Source: Haloplanus rubicundus (GTDB taxonomy: Archaea; Halobacteriota; Halobacteria; Halobacteriales; Haloferacaceae). Taken from it: a DNA stretch of 64,000 bases. Position numbers and translations under genes: made by a program. A model generated the notes under the pieces. That model made no database searches. It was not told the DNA's origin and saw only the letters and a program-made list of their open reading frames with translations. The stretch lies in contig NZ_CP031148.1 in assembly GCF_003342675.1 (NCBI RefSeq), positions 1,240,001 to 1,304,000 on the forward strand, in the 5' to 3' direction. Positions 8,801-18,690 of this stretch are shown here, piece after piece; position 1 is the stretch's first letter, and every line of letters starts with the position of its first letter.

Positions 8801-9729
8801 GTGACCGAGAACCGCCAGGCTCGATCCGGGATCACCGTCGATTCTTCTCTCCTTGTGGTCTCGATCTTCGGCGCACTATGCAGGGCCTCGCCGAATTCGG
8901 TACTGCACAGGCGCGTCTGATTAGCGGCATCCAGCCAAGCTCTGTAGCGACTGCGGAGATCCGCTTTCTCCAGTTGATGACCTTCAGCGCTGACTGAGAA
9001 CTGCTCAAAGAACGCAGTCAGCGTGGCCGGCGTCGCCATAGTCGACTCTTGTGGCGGGCAGTCGTGGGTACAGAGCGTGTCGCTGTCGGCTGGATCCGGG
9101 TAGTGGATCGTGATGTCGCACCGGTAGCTGAGACGATCCGGCCTGAACCAGCCCTGGATGGGGGCATAGGACGCCCTGAGGTCGGCCTCCGAGTCGAGGG
9201 TGGCGACAGTCGTCCCGCCACCTCGCGTGAGTTTCATTTCAGCCGTTCCGTCCTCATCCTTGGCGATGAAGACGCCATCCGGCAGGTCGGTATCGGCGTC
9301 GATCGCAGCCTCACCGCCCGGCAGTCGGAGCGTCTCCGTGCCAACAGTGAGGTTGACCCCACCGGTGGCGAGCAACTCAACCGTGGCCGGGGGTGTGCTT
9401 GTCTCTCGGACGAGGCGGTCTCCAGCAGGTGTCAGAAGCGACGCTGCCGTCCGGTACGGGACGGCCCCGCTGTCGGTCAGGTCCTTCATAGGAGCTTTCG
9501 CGAATTCATGGACTGCCCTGGCGACGTGTTTGTTCGGGACGATCACGCGCGTGGTCGAGCCCGTCTGGGTGGCCGCTTTCAGCCGCTGGCCGAGCGCTCC
9601 CGGCCTGCAGGCACCAGTCACCTTCATAACACCGTCTTCGGTGGTCGATTCGTCGGGGGCGAGTGTGTCGTGGACGATACTACCATCGTCGGGGGGGAGG
9701 GGATTCCCCCAGTCTCTCTCGTTCATCAT
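8788..9729 (-). CDS. Protein with P4-type primase C-terminal winged-helix-like domain
   Basis: 313 aa, starting at the double ATG at 9729/9726. The last 80 residues (TLTAFFEQF, KADLRSRYRAWLDAANQ, CSTEFGEAL, IPDRAWRFSV) follow the pattern of the DNA-binding domain at the C-terminus of D5/P4 plasmid and phage primase-helicases. In those proteins an LYxxYxxW-like helix is followed by an S/FG-L recognition helix and an R-x-W strand. The usual helicase motifs are missing. The N-terminal 230 residues (VPNKHVARAVHEFA, TPAGDRLVRETS) are unassigned. It could be a replication-initiation accessory of a plasmid or integrated element. The domain call is moderate; overall function is unknown. Confidence 0.6.
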   Translation of the reverse strand: MMNERDWGNPLPPDDGSIVHDTLAPDESTTEDGVMKVTGACRPGALGQRLKAATQTGSTTRVIVPNKHVARAVHEFAKAPMKDLTDSGAVPYRTAASLLTPAGDRLVRETSTPPATVELLATGGVNLTVGTETLRLPGGEAAIDADTDLPDGVFIAKDEDGTAEMKLTRGGGTTVATLDSEADLRASYAPIQGWFRPDRLSYRCDITIHYPDPADSDTLCTHDCPPQESTMATPATLTAFFEQFSVSAEGHQLEKADLRSRYRAWLDAANQTRLCSTEFGEALHSAPKIETTRREESTVIPDRAWRFSVTYER

Positions 9730-9913
9730 GAGCGAGCGAATCAGTTAACGGACGGGGGCATAATCAGCCATTTTTTACCAGTACGGGTGTATCCGCCGCT
9801 TTGCACAAGACATACGGCCGTATTATTATCTTAGATTATATTCTCATAATGCATATCACTGAATTCACCGCCCCGCGAAATTTAATAGGGGTTGCGACAC
9901 AAAGGTATGTGAG

Positions 9914-10522
9914 ATGACAACGGGACTTGGAGGACTCCCGGGTCAGATACGTGCCGCTCTCAAGGACGCAGGATTTGATCCAGAGCCAAAACACTCACCG
10001 TGGACCTATGCAGATGTCTTCGTCCGTGAAGGGGCTGACACGTATGAAGAAGCACTTACGCGCGAAATGGTAGAAAAGTCACTTGAACAGCGTAGTGACG
10101 ATTTCTCTTTTGATAATACTAGATCAACGAGTAACAACACACTGAACAAACTCGTGAAGGCCGATATCCTAAATCAAGATAAAAAAGGCCAAGCACACCG
10201 CTACTGGCTAGCCTACTCGCTGGATGCTACGCCTTCACAAGAATCGGCAACGTCCGATAGTCCGGACCCAGCTGCCGGGGACCCAATGAGTTATCCCTCG
10301 CCCCCGACGCCCCTCCTCCTGCCCTTGCTTGCGTTGGTTGCCGGGTTCTCTATAACATTCCTGAGTTTGATTGGCTTTCGGCTCTCTGTCCCGTGGCCGG
10401 TCGCGACCGGGAATGCTGTCCTTGCGTGTGCATTTCTGTCGATCGGATTCGTGAGTGGCAGTGTCACAATCGCCACGAAAGTGCGGCAGTCTCTACCTAC
10501 GCTTGATATGGAGACACCCTGA
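9914..10522 (+). CDS. Winged-helix protein with two C-terminal membrane segments
   Basis: 202 aa. The first 100 residues look like a winged helix (VEKSLEQRS, TSNNTLNKLVKADILNQDKKGQAHRYWLA), with the hairpin-like tail typical of haloarchaeal wHTH proteins. A Ser/Pro/Asp-rich linker follows. Two hydrophobic helices of about 20 residues each (LLLPLLALVAGFSITFLSLI and the segment ending LSIGFVSGSVTI) would anchor it in the membrane with the DNA-binding-like part in the cytoplasm. TTTAATAG at about 9880 is a plausible TATA box about 34 bp before the ATG. It may act as a membrane-tethered regulator; function is otherwise unknown. Confidence 0.7.
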   Translation: MTTGLGGLPGQIRAALKDAGFDPEPKHSPWTYADVFVREGADTYEEALTREMVEKSLEQRSDDFSFDNTRSTSNNTLNKLVKADILNQDKKGQAHRYWLAYSLDATPSQESATSDSPDPAAGDPMSYPSPPTPLLLPLLALVAGFSITFLSLIGFRLSVPWPVATGNAVLACAFLSIGFVSGSVTIATKVRQSLPTLDMETP

Positions 10523-10729
10523 GAATCTGTTCCAAACTCACATGCTTGATGAGATTGATGCTCCTTGACGAACCATTAAATATTCAAGATGGAAACCGAC
10601 GAATTCCGCTGTAGAGAATTCTAGAGGCTACTGATCGGGTAATTGCGAGTGAGCCTGTTACTGATTCGGTCGCGACGTGTGATTCAGAGAACGGCTTGTC
10701 TCAAACGAGTCGTCTCACCCACGCTCGCG

Positions 10730-11170
10730 TTAGGCGGACTCGTCACGAAAGCGTTCGATGAGGTGCTCATACCCGTCTTCGTCCTCGAACACGTCATAGT
10801 CGTCATCAGCACCAACGAGGAGAATGACAGTCCGATTACTGTTGTTGTCGAGGTCTTTGGCGGCGGCGATAGCGTATGCGTCTCCGATAGCTGGGCTGTA
10901 CGTGGCTTTCACGTCTGCCGCAGTTTCCCACAGGGGGTCGACGTTGTATTCGGTCACACCTATATCTCGGAGGGCATCAATATGGGTATCAGCCTGTTCG
11001 ACAGATGTTCTTCGGGTGGTGATGTACCGGAATTCCGCGAGGTTGATCGTGGCGATGTATCCGTCGCGTTCGCCGTCGTACACGCGGTCAAGCCAGCGTT
11101 CGACCTCGCTTGCGCCCGGTTCGTCAAAGGAAAAGGCGAGCAGTGCCTCGGCATCGAAGACGATCGTCAT
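10730..11170 (-). CDS. PIN-domain toxin (VapC-like)
   Basis: 146 aa PIN-fold ribonuclease of a type II toxin-antitoxin pair. Acidic active-site positions are visible: D6 in IVFDAEALLAF, a Glu in NLAEFRYI, and the Asp in PAIGDAYAIAAA. These coordinate metal for RNA cleavage in this family. It overlaps the upstream AbrB-type antitoxin gene by 4 bp (ATGA-type junction at 11167-11170), so translation is coupled. The unusually acidic C-terminal tail (VGADDDYDVFEDEDGYEHL) is haloarchaeal in character. The substrate RNA is unknown. Confidence 0.88.
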   Translation of the reverse strand: MTIVFDAEALLAFSFDEPGASEVERWLDRVYDGERDGYIATINLAEFRYITTRRTSVEQADTHIDALRDIGVTEYNVDPLWETAADVKATYSPAIGDAYAIAAAKDLDNNSNRTVILLVGADDDYDVFEDEDGYEHLIERFRDESA

Positions 11171-11466
11171 TTATCCTGCTGCGACAGTTCGTACTTCTCG
11201 TCGGTCTGGTTCTTGTCTCGCTCTCGTTCGGCACGAAGCTGTTCCGTGGCCGACTGCGTTTGCTCTTGCTCATCTTCAGATGCAAGTGCGCCCCGAAGCT
11301 CAGCCGGACGCTTGACCGGCCGGACCACGATCTCGCCCTGTTCATTCTCGACGAATCGGACCCGGCCTGGGGTGTCAATATGCAGTTTGTCACGAAACTC
11401 CTTCGGGATCGTTGCTTGCCCCTTGCTGGTGACCGTTACGGTCGTCCCGTCTTCAGACTCGCTCAT
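11167..11466 (-). CDS. AbrB/SpoVT-type antitoxin
   Basis: 99 aa. The swapped-hairpin AbrB domain is at residues 8-50, including VTSKGQATIPKEFRDKL and the DTPGRVRF strand. The rest is a charged, probably helical tail (EDEQEQTQSATEQL) that would wrap the PIN toxin encoded next to it. It probably binds its own promoter as antitoxin alone or with the toxin. It is closely related in its core to the antitoxin at 14360 (SKGQATIPKEL, DTPGKV). Confidence 0.9.
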   Translation of the reverse strand: MSESEDGTTVTVTSKGQATIPKEFRDKLHIDTPGRVRFVENEQGEIVVRPVKRPAELRGALASEDEQEQTQSATEQLRAERERDKNQTDEKYELSQQDK

Positions 11467-11483
11467 GTGTAATGAGGGTTCTC

Positions 11484-11512
11484 GGTAATACTTTAATCTT
11501 TGTAATACTCTT
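11484..11512 (-). promoter_or_regulatory. Promoter/operator of the AbrB-PIN pair
   Basis: Upstream of the antitoxin start the sequence carries two direct copies of GGTAATACT/TGTAATACT, 16-17 bp apart, around a TTTAAT TATA-like core. Direct repeats at this spacing fit an AbrB-fold repressor binding on one DNA face. The assignment rests on position and repeat pattern only. Confidence 0.4.
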
Positions 11513-11563
11513 CTGAACTTGCGGAGGAAGAGGCTGTGTGCAGCAGAAAACGCAACTCATCGC

Positions 11564-11983
11564 TCAGTAGGTCTGGATGTGGGCGACGGTGCCCTCATAC
11601 TCACTCCCATCTAACTCCTGCAAGAGATTCCCATCGGCGGTGTAGGCTATCCCATCCCGTTCGACGGCGAGTGCGACGTAGGCAGCGTCGTAGGCCGTGA
11701 TGTCAACGGTGTTCGCGATCTCCGCGATGGGGCCGACTGATCCGAACGAAACGAGTTCGATACCGTAGTTGTCAAGCGAGTTTGCGGCTTCATGGAGTCG
11801 CTCGCCATCGTAGTGGCCGCTGTACTTGAGTGCATTGACCGCCTCGAAAGGCATGAGCGCCGGTGCGCACAGGTCGTGTTTGCCGTTGAGGAACTCGTCA
11901 CGAAGTGCTCGGGCCTGTTCGTGATGCTGCTCGGGAATGTACCACTTGACGACAGTACTAGTGTCGACGACGACATCGGCCAT
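11564..11983 (-). CDS. vapC: VapC-family PIN toxin
   Basis: 139 aa. The PIN active site shows D7 (VVVDTSTVVKWY), E48 in MPFEAVNALKY, and the DITAYDAAYVALA and YTADGNLL acid positions. This matches a complete VapC ribonuclease. It overlaps the RHH antitoxin by one base (A of the shared TAATG-type junction at 11983), so the pair is one transcription unit. It is distinct in sequence from the PIN toxin at 10730, so the two systems are not recent duplicates. Confidence 0.92.
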   Translation of the reverse strand: MADVVVDTSTVVKWYIPEQHHEQARALRDEFLNGKHDLCAPALMPFEAVNALKYSGHYDGERLHEAANSLDNYGIELVSFGSVGPIAEIANTVDITAYDAAYVALAVERDGIAYTADGNLLQELDGSEYEGTVAHIQTY

Positions 11984-12240
11984 TAGGATCGCTCCTCGCT
12001 ATATCGGGTGTCACGGAATTCACGAATCTGTTCTGCCGTGTTCGTCGTCGCTACCTCGTCGGCGTCGATGACACCGCTCAATCGCTCGCTGGTCGCAACT
12101 GCATGGGCGAGGTTCCGCGATTCCAGACTCTGTAGTTCCTCCTCGATGTGGTCACGGAGCACTGCACTCCAGTTTACGTCATCGTGTTCATCCATCCGTG
12201 CTTTCACTTCGTCGGGGACACGGAAACTGACACTTCCCAT
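11983..12240 (-). CDS. vapB: VapB-like ribbon-helix-helix antitoxin
   Basis: 85 aa. The N-terminal ribbon-helix-helix is visible: SVSFRVPDEVKARMDEHDDVNWSAVLRD split over strand and two helices. The C-terminal region (TNTAEQIREFRDTRYSEERS) is the likely toxin-neutralising peptide. It is encoded directly before vapC. An AT-rich segment just upstream (ATAATACTC...TATTATTAG, about 12245-12275) would hold the promoter and operator. Confidence 0.9.
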   Translation of the reverse strand: MGSVSFRVPDEVKARMDEHDDVNWSAVLRDHIEEELQSLESRNLAHAVATSERLSGVIDADEVATTNTAEQIREFRDTRYSEERS

Positions 12241-12324
12241 AGAGTATTATATGTGCTACGGTATTATTAGTCTTACACCATGTCCAGAGCTGGCTCTCAA
12301 CACAAACTCCGTTAATGTTGTTGA

Positions 12325-12458
12325 GAACGATCAACGCCCATGGAGACTGCGCTCCCTACGGATACACTCGTATCTGCAAAGCGCGTCGTGGAAACAGGAA
12401 GCCCTATCCCCAAGGAGCGAACGGCACAAGCCGTGAGCGAGTAGGGTAGGGTAGTTCA
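12325..12458 (+). pseudogene. C-terminal scrap of an IS1341-type tnpB with its right end
   Basis: The frame ending in TAG at 12442 encodes METALPTDTLVSAKRVVE and GSPIPKERTAQAVSE. This is nearly the same as the last 34 residues of the intact TnpB at 59016-60245. It is followed by GTAGTTCAC, the same right terminus as at 59001. The rest of the element is gone. Confidence 0.85.
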
Positions 12459-12485
12459 CAGCCCCCGATCTCCATTCGACGCTTC

Positions 12486-12655
12486 CTTCCCGTTCTTCAA
12501 GCGGGCGACGACGTTCTTGCAGGCGTCGACGGCCTTGTTCCGAACGGCTTGCACAAGGCTACCGTTGAACCCGTCTGTTCTCCTGTCGAGGAATCGGCCA
12601 GAACGGGAGTCCACGCTGAATCCAACCGCTTTAGCGGTGGGTAGCTCAAGGACGT
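12486..12655. pseudogene. Fused fragments of a second tnpB element
   Basis: Bases 12486-12576 on the minus strand encode DGFNGSLVQAVRNKA and a following CKNVVARLKNG. This corresponds to residues around 65-95 of the TnpB at 14818. Immediately after, 12577-12655 on the plus strand match the right end of that same element (GAGGAATCGGCCAGAACGGG and the hairpin AACCGCTTTAGCGGTGG). An internal N-terminal piece is therefore inverted and joined to the right end, so it is a rearranged, dead element. Confidence 0.8.
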
Positions 12656-12844
12656 GGCCGATGTGACGGATACGAACCGCACGCTGTTAGGTCGGACGCG
12701 GCCGACAACAACGTATTAAACATCGGGAGTTCGAACGGCGCTGGCACTAAACTGTAGGCGGCTTTCTTGCGCTGATCCCTGAGAACAATTACCACAGCGG
12801 ACCCAAACAGTTATTATGAACACGATAATATTATTGTATGCATA

Positions 12845-14227
12845 ATGATAGACAGAGAGACGGAACTCGAGTGGCTCACGTCGCACCTCTCACGAGACGA
12901 GCGACAGCTTCTCGTCATATACGGGCGACGGCGGGTGGGAAAGACGACGCTGGTGACGTCGGCGCTCGACGCACTCGAAGACACGTCAGTCTACTATCTC
13001 TGCGACGAGCGGGGCGCAACGCACAACGCTCGGCGATTCGCGGCACAGTGCGCTGCCGCGTTCGATGACATCACTCCGGATGTCGACGGGTTCGTTGAGG
13101 CGTTTCAGTATCTCACGGCGCGCACCGACGGTCCGTGTGTGGTGGCATTAGACGAATTCTCGTATCTCGTCGGCGAGGACGACACGATCCCGTCGGTGTT
13201 TCAGACCGTTGTCGACGACGTACTCGCAGGGACAGACGTCTCGCTCGTGTTGTTAGGGTCATCGATTTCGATGATGGAGGAGGGCGTGTTGAGCTATGAG
13301 AGCCCGCTATACGGGCGCCGAACCGGACAGTGGGAGCTCGCCCCGCTCTCGTTCGCGGACGTTCGCGCATTCTTCCCGGACGACGATCTGGAGACGCAGA
13401 TCCAGTTGTACAGCGTGCTTGGAGGCGTCCCCGCGTATCTCGAACAGTTCGATCCAGGTCTGAGACTCCTCGAGAACGTCGAGCGGGCCATCCTCTCGAA
13501 AGGCGAGTTCCTGTACGAGGAGCCGGAGTTTTTGTTACGCCAAGAACTCCGTGAGCCCGCGACGTACATGGCGATCCTCGAAGCCATCGCTGGGGGCGCA
13601 ACGCGTGTCACCGAGATTGCCAACGAGATCGGTCGCGACGCGAGCAGTCTCTCCCGGTATCTCCAGAACCTTATGCAGTTGGCGATCCTCGAGCGGGAGC
13701 AGCCGGTGACGGACCCTGACGGTCGGGGACTGTATCGGCTGACGGACGATTTCCTTCGGTTCTGGTTTCGGTACGTGGCGCCCAATCGAGGAACGCTCGA
13801 ACAGGGGCGGACGACACCGGTCCGATCGGCGATCGCTGAGACGCTGCCGACGCATACGAGTCGGACCTTCGAGACCGTGTGCCAGCAGGCGGTTCGGACG
13901 CCGGCGTTTCCCGTCTCCTGCTCGCGGGTCGGCCGCTGGTGGTACGGCGGCGAGGAGATCGACGTCGCCGGGATCAATCGAGAGACCGGGACCCTCTTGC
14001 TCGGCGAATGTAAGTGGACCACAGAACCCGTTGGACGAGCGGTGTTCGACGAGCTGGAGACCCTCGAATCGGAGGTTCGGTGGCAGGGACCCGACCGGGA
14101 GGTGCAGTACGTAATCTTTTCGCGGGCCGGCTTTACAGATGAGTTACAGACCGTCGTCGATGGGCGGTCCGACGCGTCGCTGTACGGCATCCCGGAGCTC
14201 GCGACACTCTTCGACTCCGAGCGGTGA
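12845..14227 (+). CDS. Archaeal AAA ATPase with DUF234/PD-(D/E)XK C-terminal domain
   Basis: 460 aa, matching the length and layout of the archaeal ATPase (PF01637) plus DUF234 family. Walker A is GRRRVGKTT at 27-35 and Walker B is VVALDEF with D103/E104. A sensor-like LLGSS follows, then a winged helix (TRVTEIANEIGRDASSLSRYLQ split). The C-terminal restriction-endonuclease-like domain carries EEIDVAG and LLLGECKW, i.e. D...ExK. The family is abundant in archaeal accessory regions; its cellular role is not established. An AT-rich promoter (ATAATATTATTGTATGC) lies directly before the start. It stands alone, upstream of an antitoxin gene. Confidence 0.9.
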   Translation: MIDRETELEWLTSHLSRDERQLLVIYGRRRVGKTTLVTSALDALEDTSVYYLCDERGATHNARRFAAQCAAAFDDITPDVDGFVEAFQYLTARTDGPCVVALDEFSYLVGEDDTIPSVFQTVVDDVLAGTDVSLVLLGSSISMMEEGVLSYESPLYGRRTGQWELAPLSFADVRAFFPDDDLETQIQLYSVLGGVPAYLEQFDPGLRLLENVERAILSKGEFLYEEPEFLLRQELREPATYMAILEAIAGGATRVTEIANEIGRDASSLSRYLQNLMQLAILEREQPVTDPDGRGLYRLTDDFLRFWFRYVAPNRGTLEQGRTTPVRSAIAETLPTHTSRTFETVCQQAVRTPAFPVSCSRVGRWWYGGEEIDVAGINRETGTLLLGECKWTTEPVGRAVFDELETLESEVRWQGPDREVQYVIFSRAGFTDELQTVVDGRSDASLYGIPELATLFDSER

Positions 14228-14359
14228 GGAGCGGTGCTACTACGGGGTCGGATCGGGGACCGAGCGTGGCTGTGTCGACGAGCTGTCGATGATCTATAGA
14301 TGAAGCGACAGGTAGCACGGAAGACATTTAGTAGTACAAACTCTAAATTTAATACAGAT

Positions 14360-14650
14360 ATGTCCCGTAATACTGGCGATGGAGGAGTCATCCGCGTGTC
14401 CAAGAAGGGACAGGCGACGATCCCGAAGGAGCTGCGGGAACGGTTCGGTATCGACACGCCAGGAAAGGTACTCATCCACGAAGAGGATGGGAAGATCGTG
14501 GTCGAACCCCTCCCCTCGGTCGAAGAGATGCAGGGCGTCCACGCTGGTCGCTACGAGAAGGGCGAAGTCCTCGAGCACCTACGCGAGATGAACGACGAAG
14601 ACAAGAAGCTCGAACGCGAGCGCGATGAGCGACTTGAGCGGCATCAATGA
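14360..14650 (+). CDS. AbrB-type antitoxin whose toxin partner is broken
   Basis: 96 aa from ATG 14360 (MSRNTGDGGVIRVSKKG). The upstream open codons to 14300 lie over the promoter and are excluded: TTTAGTAG at about 14327 sits at the usual TATA distance for a leaderless start. The AbrB hairpin (SKKGQATIPKELRERF, DTPGKVLIHEE) is followed by a highly charged helix (NDEDKKLERERDERLERHQ) for toxin binding. Its stop overlaps the ATG of a PIN gene that is cut after 17 codons by an IS at 14701. This antitoxin may persist without a toxin. Confidence 0.88.
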   Translation: MSRNTGDGGVIRVSKKGQATIPKELRERFGIDTPGKVLIHEEDGKIVVEPLPSVEEMQGVHAGRYEKGEVLEHLREMNDEDKKLERERDERLERHQ

Positions 14651-14700
14651 CGGACTACGTGTTCGACACAGAACCGCTCATCGCGTATTTTAGGAAGTGT
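14647..14700 (+). pseudogene. PIN toxin gene fragment interrupted by an IS
   Basis: The ATG at 14647 overlaps the antitoxin stop. It encodes MTDYVFDTEPLIAYF, the first strand and catalytic Asp of a PIN domain. At 14701 the left end of a tnpB element begins (GAGGCGAAAACCCACGG) and the frame continues into IS sequence. The remainder of the PIN gene was not found after the IS right end near 16075, so the 3' part is also deleted or lost. Confidence 0.85.
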
Positions 14701-16075
<1,375 letters not shown>

Positions 16076-16345
16076 ATTTGGTAGGCCACCGACCCGAGGG
16101 CGACTTGTGTGTTCGTTGTGACTTGCTTACTGTCCAACCGGATACTCTATGCTCTCTCTCACTGATTTCATCTCCCCATTCCTTGGCTTTAGACATCAAC
16201 GCTCTCTCGAATAATCATATTTGATCATTATATAGGCCAGAGGACAGAGGGCGATGTCTGGCGATTTCAAGGATAAATTGAACCTAAGTATCAAGTTTGA
16301 TTTTGCTGCCACAACGTCTAAATCCCCCGAAATCGGGCATTGTGT

Positions 16346-18268
16346 ATGGGAACGGGCACCCCCCAACCGGGCAGCGATTCATCGGGCGATGACGCAACGA
16401 CTGACGATTCTCCGGGCACTGACGGCGCGACACGACGGCAGCTTCTGGTCGGGCTTACGACTGGCGCGACGGCGATTGGCCTTGGCGCCTCGGCCGCCGC
16501 TGAGGCACGTGGTCCAAACGGTAACGGCGCCGGCAATAATCGGCCGGTTCGAAATAATCCCGCGGGTAACAACGACCGCGTCGAGCAAGGTCGTGGTCCG
16601 CCGGACCAGGTCATCGTCGGAACGACGACACAGGCCGCGGCTGACGAGGCCGCACAGCAGGCTCGTGAGGTCCGCCACAAACTCGACTTCGGCGACCGGG
16701 GCAAGGCCGTCGCAGGGCGGTTTCCCGAGCAGGCACAGCAGGCGCTTCAGAACCGCCCCGACGTGCGCTACGTCGAACCCGACGCGACGTTCGAAGCTAT
16801 CGGCGAGTCACTCCCGTGGGGCGCCGACCGCATTGATGCAGACACCGTCCACGATGGCGGCACGACCGGCGACGGCGCGGATATCGCTATCATCGACACC
16901 GGCATCGACAGCGATCACCCAGATTTGGTCGACAATCTTGGAGCGGGGAAGGCGTATGTTGAGGCCGGTACCGACTACGACGGAAGTAGCTGTAGCGGCA
17001 ATGGCAACACCTATCACGAGCCGTGGGACGACGACAACGACCACGGGACCCACTGCGCCGGCACCGCCGCCGGCGTCGCCAACAGTGAGGGCGTGATCGG
17101 TGTCGCTCCGGGCGCGACGCTCCACGCGATCAAGGCACTCTCCTGTAGCGGAACTGGGTATCTCTCCGACATCGCTGCTGGCGTCGAATATACGACCAAT
17201 CAGGGTTGGGACGTGGCGAGCCTGAGCCTCGGCTCCTCCTCTGATTACTCGACGCTCAAGGATGCGTGTCAGTATGCCGTGGATCAGGGCGTGCTGGTGG
17301 TTGCAGCTGCGGGTAATGACGGCCCCTGTTCGGACTGTGTGTCCTATCCCGCGAAGTACAGTTCGGTCGTTGCCGTGAGCGCGACCGACAGTTCGGACGA
17401 CCTGGCCTCGTTCTCCTCGACCGGGCCGGAGATCGATATCGCGGCACCTGGATCGTCGGTCAAGTCGACGGTTCCCGGTGGGTACGCGTACTACTCCGGG
17501 ACGTCAATGGCGTGTCCACACGTGAGTGGGGTTGGTGGTCTGTTGATGGCGAATGGATACAACGGGAGTGAGGCGCGGTCGGCGTTGCAAGGGAGTACGG
17601 AGGATATCGGCTTATCCGCGTCGGAAAGTGGGAACGGGTTGTTGAACGCGGAAGCCACTGTTCCATCTTCAACCGAGCTTAGTATATCTTCCCTTGAAGT
17701 TTCAGATATCCAATCAGACTCTGTCGTTCTCAATGGCGATCTGGAGAGTCTCGGTGGAGCGGATTCAGTCGATGTGTACTTCAAGTATTGGGAGAAGGGT
17801 TCGAAGTCGTCGACAGCCGACTTTACGTCGGTAGAGACGCTCTCATCGACGGGACCATTCAGTAGCAATCTGTCTGGATTGTCGTCGGGGACAACTTACG
17901 TATTCGCGGCTCGCGGGAAAGCTTCGGATGGAGATTGGAATCGCGGAACACGTCTGGAATTTGTTCCAGATAGCCTTTCCATCTCGACGATGGAGGCAAC
18001 CATTAACTCAGCAAGTGCCACACTGAACGGCACATTGGAGAGTCTCGGTGGTGCTGACTCGGTGGATGTGTACTTCAAGTATTGGGAGAAGGGTTCGAAG
18101 TCGTCGACAGCCGACTTTACGTCGGTAGAGACGCTCACGTCAACGGGATCGTTCAGTGAAAGTGTCTCCAGTTTGTCCTCGGGAGCAACCTATATTTTTG
18201 CAGCTCGAGGGAAAAGTTCAACTGGCGACTGGAATCGTGGCTCTCGTTTTGAATTTTCGCCGCCATAA
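16346..18268 (+). CDS. Halolysin-like extracellular subtilisin-family serine protease (Tat-exported)
   Basis: 640 aa from ATG 16346; a TTG two codons upstream is possible but unlikely. A Tat signal (TRRQLLVGLTTGATAIGLG) directs folded export, as for halolysins. An inhibitor-like propeptide follows (QVIVGTTTQAAADEAAQQ). The catalytic domain shows Asp184 (IIDTGID), His233 (HGTHCAG) and Ser387 (GTSMACPH), plus the oxyanion AAAGNDG segment. After it come two copies of a roughly 98-residue beta-rich, fibronectin-like module (SVVLNGDLESLGGADSVDV / SATLNGTLESLGGADSVDV), probably for surface or substrate attachment. Many Cys residues (SCSGNG, SCSGTG, PCSDCVS) suggest disulphides. It is transcribed alone. 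Confidence 0.94.
   Translation: MGTGTPQPGSDSSGDDATTDDSPGTDGATRRQLLVGLTTGATAIGLGASAAAEARGPNGNGAGNNRPVRNNPAGNNDRVEQGRGPPDQVIVGTTTQAAADEAAQQAREVRHKLDFGDRGKAVAGRFPEQAQQALQNRPDVRYVEPDATFEAIGESLPWGADRIDADTVHDGGTTGDGADIAIIDTGIDSDHPDLVDNLGAGKAYVEAGTDYDGSSCSGNGNTYHEPWDDDNDHGTHCAGTAAGVANSEGVIGVAPGATLHAIKALSCSGTGYLSDIAAGVEYTTNQGWDVASLSLGSSSDYSTLKDACQYAVDQGVLVVAAAGNDGPCSDCVSYPAKYSSVVAVSATDSSDDLASFSSTGPEIDIAAPGSSVKSTVPGGYAYYSGTSMACPHVSGVGGLLMANGYNGSEARSALQGSTEDIGLSASESGNGLLNAEATVPSSTELSISSLEVSDIQSDSVVLNGDLESLGGADSVDVYFKYWEKGSKSSTADFTSVETLSSTGPFSSNLSGLSSGTTYVFAARGKASDGDWNRGTRLEFVPDSLSISTMEATINSASATLNGTLESLGGADSVDVYFKYWEKGSKSSTADFTSVETLTSTGSFSESVSSLSSGATYIFAARGKSSTGDWNRGSRFEFSPP
17743..18136 (+). repeat. 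Duplicated 100-bp segments within the protease gene
   Basis: Bases 17743-17842 and 18037-18136 are near-identical, and the 72 bases from GATGTGTACTTC (17771-17842 against 18065-18136) are identical including third positions. Their spacing of 294 bp equals 98 codons, one C-terminal module. The flanking parts of the modules differ considerably. Confidence 0.92.
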
Positions 18269-18690
18269 TCCACCTCCTTATTATCATCGTAAAAAAAGGA
18301 AACAATGGTTGCGCTAATCGTCTGCAGCCGACTCATTAGCCGTTATATCGCGTATCACAGCTAAAAATCATTGAGTTGGACTGATTCGATAGTCCACATT
18401 TCGTGACTGAGATTTAGTGGATTCTGATCCTCTCAGATCCCGGGAGATCTCGTATGGAGTTGATAACCGACGTGTGTTTGGTCGGCTCAATGCCATCAAC
18501 GCGCTCATCATGTTGATGGTTCCCTCGCTGGGAGTACGACTGCTTTCATATAACTGGTTTCCGCAACGAAATATAGGCCATTAGGCGAAATTCTACAGAA
18601 ATCGCAATCCCTGGTTAGGGTAGTATAGATAATTCGATGATTTTTGCCTCTCTCGTCGCCGGATCAGCTGTCTTAATTGTCGCTACGCTG
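18269..18690. other. Intergenic region between the protease and the glycan island
   Basis: About 420 bp without a supported gene or recognised IS end. The protease frame ends at 18268 and a TTTTTTTCC-like A/T run follows at about 18290 on either strand, which could serve as a terminator. No further structure was recognised. Confidence 0.4.

Noticed and set aside
13294-14475. 393-codon minus-strand frame opposite the ATPase gene
   Set aside because: Ser/Arg-rich shadow; the plus-strand ATPase with Walker motifs explains the region.
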